From positions 1 through 36,464 of IMG/VR virus record IMGVR_UViG_3300030419_001823: a stretch of DNA of 36,464 nucleotides; one strand, 5' to 3'. Position 1 is the first letter of the stretch, and each line of letters starts with the position of its first letter. The translations under genes were made by a program, and so were the position numbers. This DNA is from a virus. Below, piece after piece: positions 7,949-15,494 of this stretch. Under the pieces are notes generated by a model. That model was not told where the DNA came from, ran no database searches, and worked only from the letters and a program-made list of their open reading frames with translations.

Positions 7949-9586
7949 ATGGGTATTAGAGATAGTATTAGTAATTTTATAAGAAGAAGAACACCTACAC
8001 CTGCTGATAAAGAAGTGTTCAATTTAGGTATTCAAGAAAGAAAACACCCACAACATTTAGTCGGGCCTATGTTGTATAGTGTCGCAGACCAATCAGTAGT
8101 GGTTAGAACCTGTATAACACAGTTAAAAACAGAAATTTTCCGTAGAGGCTATATGTGGGAAAAGGCATTTTATAAGAAATGTGTTAGTTGCGGAGAGGAA
8201 TTTCAAAAAGATGTAGATGTTTGTAGTTGTGGTTCTAGTACGTTTAGGTCACCCGACCCAAATCAAAAGAAATATGCTGAAAAAATGATTAATGGTTATG
8301 TAAATAAATCTGACCAATTATTTATTGATATATTAAAAGAAATTGAAACAGATTTAAATATTGCTGATGACGCATACCTTATTTTTGTAAAGGAATACTT
8401 TGTAGATGATTTAGGTAATATTCAACTTCATAAGGTTAAGGAGTTATTTAGAGGTGACCCACTTACTATGTTTATTGATGTTGATGATGACGGTGACCGA
8501 GGTACTTCTCATTATACTTGTATAACACATAGAGAAATATATACAGATGACCCACATGAAACTTGTAGTGAATGTGGTGCTACTTTACACCCTGTTGTTT
8601 ATGTTAATAGAGTACACGGTAAAGACCAATATTATATTGAAGGAGAAGTTGTACATATTAGTAAGTTTAACCCTAGTAGGTTATATGGAAAACCTCCTAT
8701 TCTTACTCTATGGAATCATATTACTACTCTTATCGCTATGGAAACATATATTAACACTTCATATTCAAAGGCTAGAACACCTAAAGGTATCTTAGCAGTT
8801 CAAACAAATAACATGGATTCTTTAATTAGATACTGGAGAGGGGTTAAAGAGAAGTTAGAAAAAGACCCACATTATATTCCTATTATGGGTATTGAAACCG
8901 AAGCCGGTGGAAGGGGAGATGTTAAGTGGGTTCCATTTATGCAAAGCCTAAAGGAAATGGATTATTCAGCAGTTAAGGATGACCTTAGACAAAGAATAGG
9001 TGCGTTTTATGGAGTATCTAATATTTTCCAAGCAGATTCTTCTGCCGGTAGTGGATTAAATAATGAAGGTTTACAAATTACAGTTACCAATCGTACAGTT
9101 GAACTAGCACAAAATGTTTATAATAAATATTTATTTCCTTTCCTAGAAAAGCAATTCGGTGTTACAGATTGGAATATTAGATTATTACGTTCAGAAGAAG
9201 AAGATGAAACTCATGCTTTGAGGCGACGAGAAGTAGAAGTAGCATTAGCAGGACAAATGAAAAACTTAGGATTTGAAGTTGATATGGATGAAGATGGAAA
9301 TTTCATATATAAAAAGGTAGTTAAGCCCGAAGAACAAGTTGGGGGAGCAAAACCCGAAGGTGAAGAAGGATTAATAGAAGCAGACCCTTATGCCGGAACA
9401 GATGTTGATGCTAGTAGAGTAGGTCAAATGCAAGCACAATTACTTAGTGGTGCTATGAATCAACCAGTACAAACACAAGGTAGAGGTAATACAAGTAGTA
9501 AGGCTTTACAATTAGCAAATAGAAATACGGGTTCTCCCGCAGGAACAGCAAATGAAAATGTAGATAGGAGGACTGAAACACGATGA
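7949..9586 (+). CDS. Portal protein with two cysteine-cluster insertions
   Basis: The portal forms the dodecameric ring at one head vertex through which DNA passes. This 545-residue protein follows an AAAGGAGG site and the terminase region. Portal features include the stretch around residues 225-260 (V-V-H-I-S-K-F-N-P, Y-G-K-P-P-I-L), the stem-helix region, and a segment near 345-380 (D-D-L-R-Q-R-I-G-A-F-Y-G-V-S then N-N-E-G-L-Q) typical of portals. Unusually it carries two cysteine groups: C78, C81, C92, C94, and C191, H194, C206, C209, both likely zinc sites. The last 100 residues are Gly/Gln/Asn-rich and probably disordered. It overlaps the next ORF by 4 bases. Confidence 0.9.
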   Translation: MGIRDSISNFIRRRTPTPADKEVFNLGIQERKHPQHLVGPMLYSVADQSVVVRTCITQLKTEIFRRGYMWEKAFYKKCVSCGEEFQKDVDVCSCGSSTFRSPDPNQKKYAEKMINGYVNKSDQLFIDILKEIETDLNIADDAYLIFVKEYFVDDLGNIQLHKVKELFRGDPLTMFIDVDDDGDRGTSHYTCITHREIYTDDPHETCSECGATLHPVVYVNRVHGKDQYYIEGEVVHISKFNPSRLYGKPPILTLWNHITTLIAMETYINTSYSKARTPKGILAVQTNNMDSLIRYWRGVKEKLEKDPHYIPIMGIETEAGGRGDVKWVPFMQSLKEMDYSAVKDDLRQRIGAFYGVSNIFQADSSAGSGLNNEGLQITVTNRTVELAQNVYNKYLFPFLEKQFGVTDWNIRLLRSEEEDETHALRRREVEVALAGQMKNLGFEVDMDEDGNFIYKKVVKPEEQVGGAKPEGEEGLIEADPYAGTDVDASRVGQMQAQLLSGAMNQPVQTQGRGNTSSKALQLANRNTGSPAGTANENVDRRTETR

Positions 9587-9762
9587 ATTGGAACTTTTGG
9601 AAATATTTAATCACTATTGATTATAATGATATGGATGATGATTCAATTATGACTTTATATCTTAATTTAAAGAGAAATGCCGTAGAGAGTGAAGATATAA
9701 AAATGTTAAATGAGTTTAGGGAAGAATTAGAACAAAGAGGATTAAGTAATAACGAGGTGTAA
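9583..9762 (+). CDS. Small tagged unknown protein (59 aa)
   Basis: This short gene starts with ATG overlapping the portal stop (ATGA) and ends 2 bases before the next ATG. It begins M-N-W-N-F-W-K-Y-L-I, a looser form of the M-x-W-x-x-I-I-K tag, followed by an acidic turn (D-Y-N-D-M-D-D-D) and a helical second half rich in Glu, Leu and Arg. Codon use resembles its neighbours. No family recognised; the position suggests a portal- or head-associated small protein. Confidence 0.65.
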   Translation: MNWNFWKYLITIDYNDMDDDSIMTLYLNLKRNAVESEDIKMLNEFREELEQRGLSNNEV

Positions 9763-9764
9763 AC

Positions 9765-9983
9765 ATGAGCGATATGATACAAAGAAAATTAAATGCTATG
9801 AAACAAGAATTAAGCAAAATTGAAAATAAGATAAGTAAACCGGAACCTGTGCAGAAAACTACTACTAATTTAGTTCCTGCTGGAGTTCCTGAAATAACAG
9901 AACCAAAAAAAGAAGCGGACCCATCTGTTCCCGGTTTTATTACTGGTGGTCCTAGAATGGACAAAAAGATGAAAGAAGTTTAA
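9765..9983 (+). CDS. Small coiled-coil protein (72 aa)
   Basis: The ATG at 9765 follows a GAGGTG site. Residues 1-24 (containing M-K-Q-E-L-S-K-I-E-N-K-I) form a likely coiled coil; residues 25-72 are Pro/Glu/Gly-rich and probably unstructured. It sits 9 bases before the 682-residue gene. No family recognised. Small helical proteins between portal and protease can act in assembly, but nothing specific is visible. Confidence 0.65.
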   Translation: MSDMIQRKLNAMKQELSKIENKISKPEPVQKTTTNLVPAGVPEITEPKKEADPSVPGFITGGPRMDKKMKEV

Positions 9984-9992
9984 GGTGATTAA

Positions 9993-12041
9993 ATGGACTG
10001 GGAAGATATTATCAAACGGTTTAAAAGAAAATACCCATTGGTACACACCCCACTAAGTCCAGAAGAAAGACAAAAACTTGAACGAGAACTTGAACAAAGA
10101 CGAAAAGAGAAACTTGAACAAAAACGAAGAACAAATTTTAGGTTACTATCTCGAAAAATATTAAATGATGTAGACGAATTAACTAAAGTAAATCCGGCTT
10201 TCCGAGATAAGGTAAATGAATTTAAAAATGAATTTGAAAATATAGTTAGACAGACATTCCCTAGATATGATACCGCTAAACACACATTGGTCGGAGGTGG
10301 GGGTACTATCAGATTATTTTCCATAGACACTCTATCTAAAGATATTAATAATTTGTTAAAAGTATTTAGTATAACAAATGAAGAAAATAGATTAGAGTTA
10401 GTACTAGAAGTATTAAAGAACCAAATAAATAAAGTATATACAGAAAAGGGAGAAGAAGAACCTTACGATATACAACTTTCAGAACAATTAGAAGAACTAC
10501 GTATTCACCAGTTAGATAATATGTCTCAACCTCAATATGAAAAGTTACTAATTAACATAGGGAGAGCAGAAAGTCAACTGTATCGAACATTAAAAACTAT
10601 TTGGCCCGATGAGAAAAAACCCACAGAAGAAACAGAAGAAACTGAAACAACTCAAACACTTGAAACTGTTCCTAGAAGAGAAAGAATTGTAGAGGCTAAA
10701 AGAACTACAATTGATTGGGAAGGAATAGGTGAAGAGTTAAGAGATAAATTTAGAGATATAGTTAGAATAAATGAATTTCAAAAAGTAGAAGCAACAGACG
10801 CATTAAAAGATGCTTTTGAAAGTATTCTTAGAAGTGAATTAGTAACAGAAGATGAGGAAGGGAAGACAATAAACTTAACACCGGATAGATATTCTAAGTT
10901 ACATTCTTATCCAGACTATGCTAGAGTACATTATTTTATAGAACATATGGTTAGAACATATAAAAAGAATAAAAATAGTATTTATTTACAACCACAGAAA
11001 GCATTTGGTAAAACAGGACTTAATAAAGATGCTAGTTTACTTACTTTAATTATTCGTATTTATCAAAAGTATTATAGTAATACTACTATACCTAGAGTAA
11101 TGTCGTTCCATACTGTTAGTCCAAGAGAACAAACTACTACTAAGATTGAAGAAGAAGATTTTTATGTTATTGACCCAAGAAGCGGTGAAAAGGTATTTGG
11201 TACAGAAGAAATACGACAATTATTTACCGAAGTAGATGACCCTTCAAAAATTAAATATGCAGGGTTCGATATTGCCGGTACACTAAGCGATGATAAAACT
11301 TTTGAAGCATTATCTCCTGAAGAAGCAAAGAGAATTTGGGGTTCTAAACCCCCTCCGGGTGGTAAAATAGTTGAAATAAAAGACATTAATAGTCTAGCAC
11401 AAATGCTAAGAGAAGGTGGTATTCAAACAGATTTAGAAGATGAAGAACAAACTACTCCTAAAACACAAAGAGTATGGCTTAGAGAAAAACCGGAAAAGGC
11501 TGGTACGCATAGTGTTAGTATGGCCCCACCAATAAGACGCAAGGATGAAGATGGAAATTTCATAGAAACAGATGAAGAGTGGGAAAAGAAATTAGATGAA
11601 CATAAGGAAAAAATTAAAAGAATTCGGCAAAGTCAAAGAGAACAGTTAAGTGGCGATAGTAGATTTCAAACCAAAAAATCTTTAGATTTATTATTAAGCG
11701 AATTAGGAATTGATTCAGATACGATTGTAAAAGAGGACACTAGTGAAATTCTTCAAGAATTAAATAAAAAAGATAAACGTTTACTAAAAACTTTATTACA
11801 GTTAGCAAACCCAACAGAATACTTTAATGAAGATGTTCTAAAATTAGGAGAATTAATTACCATGTTAAAATCATTAGGTGTAGTTAACAATAACAAAAAA
11901 CTAAAGAAGAAGGTACTAAAGTACGAAGATGAAAATTTAAATGTAGTTAAAAGGGCGGTTAGACTTCGCCGTGAGTATGAAAAACTATATAAATCAATTA
12001 GAGAAGTCATATACCCAAAGACAGGTGACGATGATGAGTGA
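9993..12041 (+). CDS. Large charged unknown protein (682 aa) with N-terminal tag
   Basis: The start follows AAGGTGATTAA. The N-terminus is M-D-W-E-D-I-I-K-R-F, the clearest case of the recurring tag, followed by a basic region and a strong coiled coil at about residues 22-60 (repeated E-R-E-L-E-Q-R-R-K-type heptads). A Glu/Thr-rich linker lies at 210-225. Just after it, at 240-250, D-W-E-G-I-G-E-E-L looks like an internal tag-like copy. A long Lys/Glu-rich helical region occupies 500-680. No known family, active site or membrane span is visible. It overlaps the next gene by 8 bases. Size, charge and location between portal and protease suggest a core or internal head protein; this is inference. 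Confidence 0.85.
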   Translation: MDWEDIIKRFKRKYPLVHTPLSPEERQKLERELEQRRKEKLEQKRRTNFRLLSRKILNDVDELTKVNPAFRDKVNEFKNEFENIVRQTFPRYDTAKHTLVGGGGTIRLFSIDTLSKDINNLLKVFSITNEENRLELVLEVLKNQINKVYTEKGEEEPYDIQLSEQLEELRIHQLDNMSQPQYEKLLINIGRAESQLYRTLKTIWPDEKKPTEETEETETTQTLETVPRRERIVEAKRTTIDWEGIGEELRDKFRDIVRINEFQKVEATDALKDAFESILRSELVTEDEEGKTINLTPDRYSKLHSYPDYARVHYFIEHMVRTYKKNKNSIYLQPQKAFGKTGLNKDASLLTLIIRIYQKYYSNTTIPRVMSFHTVSPREQTTTKIEEEDFYVIDPRSGEKVFGTEEIRQLFTEVDDPSKIKYAGFDIAGTLSDDKTFEALSPEEAKRIWGSKPPPGGKIVEIKDINSLAQMLREGGIQTDLEDEEQTTPKTQRVWLREKPEKAGTHSVSMAPPIRRKDEDGNFIETDEEWEKKLDEHKEKIKRIRQSQREQLSGDSRFQTKKSLDLLLSELGIDSDTIVKEDTSEILQELNKKDKRLLKTLLQLANPTEYFNEDVLKLGELITMLKSLGVVNNNKKLKKKVLKYEDENLNVVKRAVRLRREYEKLYKSIREVIYPKTGDDDE

Positions 12042-12267
12042 TGAAAACGAATTACAATTACTTTTGAAAGAACTAGTGGATAGAGTTAAAAGTCTCGAAT
12101 CCGCCGTTTATGATACAGATAATATACTTATGAAATCAGGGTTAGTTAGAGCAGAAACACAAAGACCTATAAATAAATCTCCTAGCACTGTACCTGATTC
12201 AGACGCAATTGCTAAAATGGATTGGTCTGAACTTGATAATTTAGTTAAAAGAGTTAGTGGTGAATAA
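12034..12267 (+). CDS. Small protein (77 aa) with C-terminal W-S-E-L motif
   Basis: The start is taken as the ATG at 12034, 5 bases after GGTGA; ATG 12031 is also possible. The N-terminal 35 residues are a leucine-rich probable coiled coil (L-L-L-K-E-L-V-D-R-V). The middle is Pro/Ser-rich. The C-terminus is M-D-W-S-E-L-D-N-L-V-K-R-V followed by four residues. This resembles the extreme C-terminus of the protease/scaffold protein (L-S-W-D-E-V-N-E-L-V-R-E-L). I infer that both tails bind the same partner, most likely capsid protein or portal. No family recognised. Confidence 0.75.
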   Translation: MSDENELQLLLKELVDRVKSLESAVYDTDNILMKSGLVRAETQRPINKSPSTVPDSDAIAKMDWSELDNLVKRVSGE

Positions 12268-12270
12268 GTA

Positions 12271-12279
12271 TTATATATG
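12271..12279 (+). promoter_or_regulatory. Possible archaeal TATA box
   Basis: TTATATATG lies in the 46-base gap between two genes, 35-43 bases before the ATG at 12314. With the usual 25-base spacing to the start site this gives a short leader that still contains the AGGAGTTGAT ribosome-binding site. In such AT-rich DNA the match could be chance. Confidence 0.3.
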
Positions 12280-12313
12280 AGAGGACATATAATTAAAAAT
12301 AGGAGTTGATAAT

Positions 12314-12913
12314 ATGGATTTTAAAAATATTGGCGAAAATGAAAATTTAACTGCACATAGAGAAGGGCAAAGTGATGCTGAAAAGAAAGCCACTATCGCT
12401 CTTACTCAATTACGAGATTTAACACACTTAATTAGCAATCATTTAGGAAGTCCAGTGGACCCCGAACATGAAGCAAAAGATGTTAAAATTAATAAACCTA
12501 CTTCAAAAAAGGTAGATGTTTTTGGAGTACAATTTGATGACGGACCTTTAGGTGCTAGAAGTATTCCTAGAGGTGCTGCTAAACCTAATGCCCCTCAAAA
12601 AATTTCAAAGGCTTGGCCTAGAAAAAATAATGAGGATAGAGATTTTACTGGTAATAAGTATGAAAAAAGAGGCGGAGATAGAGAACCTATGGAAGATGAT
12701 GTGGGGCCATTAGGTCGGGGAGATATGGAGGATGAACCTAGTGTTACTGATTCTTTACCTGCTTTATCAGATTCTGTAAAACAAATTGGTGCTCAATTAA
12801 AAACAGTTAGTAGCCTACTCAATAAATTAATAGAACAAGAAAATACCGTTGCTGTTAGTGGAAAAAAAGGAAATACGCCACAAGATGTTGATGAACCTAC
12901 TAAAGAATTCTAG
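12314..12913 (+). CDS. Mostly disordered unknown protein (199 aa)
   Basis: The ATG at 12314 follows TAGGAGTTGATAAT. Residues 1-45 are helical, 55-140 are Pro/Gly/Arg/Asp-rich and contain a small repeated element (D-G-P-L-G-A-R and V-G-P-L-G-R-G), and 145-180 form a probable coiled coil (V-K-Q-I-G-A-Q-L-K-T-V-S-S-L-L-N). It ends with TAG, which shows that the standard genetic code applies. The layout (helix, flexible linker, coiled coil) recalls scaffold or assembly proteins, but I recognise no family. Confidence 0.75.
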   Translation: MDFKNIGENENLTAHREGQSDAEKKATIALTQLRDLTHLISNHLGSPVDPEHEAKDVKINKPTSKKVDVFGVQFDDGPLGARSIPRGAAKPNAPQKISKAWPRKNNEDRDFTGNKYEKRGGDREPMEDDVGPLGRGDMEDEPSVTDSLPALSDSVKQIGAQLKTVSSLLNKLIEQENTVAVSGKKGNTPQDVDEPTKEF

Positions 12914-12923
12914 GTGATTTAAT

Positions 12924-13373
12924 GTGCGTTGGACTACTATTTTGAAAATAGATAAATCAGTAAACAATACCGATTATAGAATATTAATGCAAACTTTGTA
13001 TGAAGAATTAAAAAAATGGTTTGAAGCAGAAGGCGTAAAAAAGTTTTTGATGTCTAATGCTGGACTCCAACCTAATCAATTAGAAATGCGTAGTAAATAT
13101 TTAGAATTACCTAGAAACTATACAATAAAAATAGAACATGAAGAATTAGGGAAGCAGGAAACAACAGTACTCATTGATTTTAAATATGCTGATGATGCTA
13201 AAACTCTTAAGGATAGTCCAACCTCAATTATAAAACGTTTTGAATTTATTAAGGGAGATAGAGAACTTTCTAATTTTATTCGACTAGCACTGGAAGAAAT
13301 TAACTTATTAGGTATAGTATATTCAAAAAATGTTATTGACGCTGATGATGGGAGTGACGTATCTACTACGTGA
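12924..13373 (+). CDS. Unknown tagged protein (149 aa), GTG start
   Basis: The start is a GTG at 12924, 5 bases after AGGTGAT. The overlapping ATG at 12922 is out of frame and closes after seven codons. The N-terminus M-R-W-T-T-I-L-K-I-D-K is a clear copy of the recurring tag. The rest looks alpha/beta: two helices (about 17-45), strands at 68-95 (Y-T-I-K-I-E-H; T-T-V-L-I-D-F-K) and a C-terminal helix (I-R-L-A-L-E-E-I-N-L-L). No family recognised. It lies 4 bases upstream of the ligase start, and may be made with it. Confidence 0.75.
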   Translation: MRWTTILKIDKSVNNTDYRILMQTLYEELKKWFEAEGVKKFLMSNAGLQPNQLEMRSKYLELPRNYTIKIEHEELGKQETTVLIDFKYADDAKTLKDSPTSIIKRFEFIKGDRELSNFIRLALEEINLLGIVYSKNVIDADDGSDVSTT

Positions 13374-13377
13374 TAAT

Positions 13378-15462
13378 ATGATGTGGTTACCTAAGTATAA
13401 ACAGTGTAGATTATTATTCTTAACTGCGAAAGAAAACCCTAAAGCATACGGTGGTGAATGGGCTAATTTTATTGATGAATTACAAGAAGTAATAGACGAA
13501 GATGAAGATTTTAAATCATTTATAGAATTAAGAATACCTAGTACAAGAATGATACACGCTAAGGATGTAACTTCAACTCACGCTAAATTAGTATTAGATG
13601 TACTAAGAGATATATCTCAATCTGCTCCAATTAATAAAGAAGACGATGAATCTAAACTTAATGTATTTATTGTTCCTAATAAACCAATGTATAGAATATT
13701 TGAACTAGATGACTTAAAGGAACTAAAAGGGTTTACTGGAGAATGGATAGTACAGGAAAAATTCGACGGTCTTAGAGTTCAAATCCATAAGTTAGATACT
13801 GTTAAAATTTATTCATTTAGTGGTAGGGATATTACTAATAAATTTCCAGAACAAGTTAAAATGTTAAAACAAGATAAGTTTCCCAAATGTATATTAGATG
13901 CAGAAGCAGTACTATACAAAAATGGAGAGCCTCTACATAGAGCAGATACAATAGGATATATAAATAAAAAAGATGCAGAAGGAGAAATTAAAATGCACGT
14001 ATTTGATATACTTAGACATCAAGGAGAAAATATTTATTCTTCTAAACTTGAAGAAAGAATAATGACTCTATTTAAAGAATACTCTAGTTTAAGTAATGAT
14101 AATATTCAATTCCCTTCTAAGCGCGATACGCGGTCTACTGATTCATATGATGAAATAGAAACTTATGCTAAAGAAATAATGCAAAACCCAACATCTGAAG
14201 GTGTAGTTATTAAAGATGCTAAGTCTTCTTATATTATCGGTAAGAAAAAGAATCCTAAGTGGGTAAAATGGAAAAAATTTATTGATTTAGATTTAATAAT
14301 TTTAGATTCAAGAGAAAATAAAAATGGAACGTATAGTTATACATTAGGTGCCGGACCTATGGATGATGAAGATGAATATGTTCCTGAAGTTAAATATAAT
14401 GATAAACGATATTTGAATGTAGGTAAAGCCCTTAATACAAAAAATAAAATAGATATAGGTAAAATTATTAGGGTTAAAGTAGATGAAGTACAAGCAAGTA
14501 AAAAAGGATTTTCTATATACAGTGCTAAGTTCGTAGAGATTCCTGAAGTAAACGAAGCAGAAAGAATAATTACTTTAAAATTTCTATCAGAAAATAATAA
14601 AAAACGACTAAGTGAGTATACTGTTGAAGCACTAACTAAATCATATATTATTACTGATAACTTACACGGAACAGCAATTATTAAAGGAGGTATATCAATG
14701 GAGGGATATGTATTTCATGGTTTTGATAATAACAACCTTATGGCTAAAAATGCTTTAATAGATTTAGATATATGGAAAGACGAATTAGGTAAAAAGTTCA
14801 TAAAAGACCGTTCAGTATTTTTAACATTAGTTCATAACTTAGTACAAGAACATAGTGTTACTATTGACGATATTATAAGAGAAACTAATAATACTCACAA
14901 AGGACTACTTGAAAGAATTTTTGGAGTCAGTGGAGAAAAATTGAAAGAAAAGGTTGTTAATCATATTAGACAAGAACATGGTTATGGTATAAAGTATAAT
15001 AAAAATACTAGAAGATTTTATAGTGACGATAAAATAGAATTAAAACAAGTAAAACCGACTTTTGAATTATGGCGTAGGAATGATGATGACTTAAATTTTA
15101 TAGTAAAAAATAGCGATGATGAATATATTTGGAGAATTAAACAAAATGATAATAAAGACCTATATAATTTATTTAGTAAAGCAGATAAATATTTATCTGA
15201 AATAGATAACGACGCAGATAAAGAAAAACTAATATCTAAAGGTGGTCTAATAATGGGTAGTCAAAGACACGGTTATCATGAATATATAATTGACTCCGAT
15301 ATGTATGCTGGTAAAATTCACTTTAGGGTAGTTCCGATAAAAGGTGATAGTAATTGGATTGTTTGGACCGGCTATAAAACAAAACCAACCGATAAATCAA
15401 GTGACGGGAAATTACCCAATATCTATAACGATAAGTATAAAAAACTAAAATATTCACAATAA
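13378..15462 (+). CDS. ATP-dependent DNA ligase with long C-terminal extension
   Basis: The enzyme seals nicks with ATP. Residues 120-300 are the adenylation domain: motif I E-K-F-D-G-L-R with nucleophile K128, motif III F-S-G-R-D (147-151), the acidic strand L-D-A-E-A (173-177), IIIa H-V-F-D-I-L (207-212), IV S-E-G-V-V-I-K (273-279), V K-W-V-K-W-K (294-299). An OB fold follows (about 303-390). All catalytic residues seem present. Residues 395-694 are extra and not a known ligase part that I can name; near the end they include H-G-Y-H-E-Y-I-I-D and N-W-I-V-W-T-G-Y. The ATG at 13378 follows CGTGATAAT; the in-frame start at 13330 would overlap the previous gene. It sits just before the protease and capsid genes, an unusual place for a ligase. 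Confidence 0.93.
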   Translation: MMWLPKYKQCRLLFLTAKENPKAYGGEWANFIDELQEVIDEDEDFKSFIELRIPSTRMIHAKDVTSTHAKLVLDVLRDISQSAPINKEDDESKLNVFIVPNKPMYRIFELDDLKELKGFTGEWIVQEKFDGLRVQIHKLDTVKIYSFSGRDITNKFPEQVKMLKQDKFPKCILDAEAVLYKNGEPLHRADTIGYINKKDAEGEIKMHVFDILRHQGENIYSSKLEERIMTLFKEYSSLSNDNIQFPSKRDTRSTDSYDEIETYAKEIMQNPTSEGVVIKDAKSSYIIGKKKNPKWVKWKKFIDLDLIILDSRENKNGTYSYTLGAGPMDDEDEYVPEVKYNDKRYLNVGKALNTKNKIDIGKIIRVKVDEVQASKKGFSIYSAKFVEIPEVNEAERIITLKFLSENNKKRLSEYTVEALTKSYIITDNLHGTAIIKGGISMEGYVFHGFDNNNLMAKNALIDLDIWKDELGKKFIKDRSVFLTLVHNLVQEHSVTIDDIIRETNNTHKGLLERIFGVSGEKLKEKVVNHIRQEHGYGIKYNKNTRRFYSDDKIELKQVKPTFELWRRNDDDLNFIVKNSDDEYIWRIKQNDNKDLYNLFSKADKYLSEIDNDADKEKLISKGGLIMGSQRHGYHEYIIDSDMYAGKIHFRVVPIKGDSNWIVWTGYKTKPTDKSSDGKLPNIYNDKYKKLKYSQ

Positions 15463-15463
15463 C

Positions 15464-15477
15464 TTAATATAGTATAA
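15464..15477 (+). promoter_or_regulatory. Candidate promoter giving a leaderless protease mRNA
   Basis: The 32-base gap before the protease gene contains an AT-rich box (TTAATATAGTATAA) whose centre is about 25 bases upstream of the ATG at 15495. The bases directly before that ATG (TACTTAAAAAAG) hold no GGTGA or GGAGG, unlike nearly every other gene here. Together these fit an archaeal promoter with transcription starting at or close to the start codon. Not proven by sequence alone. Confidence 0.4.
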
Positions 15478-15494
15478 TTGAATACTTAAAAAAG

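Noticed and set aside
12922-12945. ATG-started reading frame over the 149-residue gene start
   Set aside because: It closes after seven codons; the GTG two bases later opens the real frame and gives the tag.
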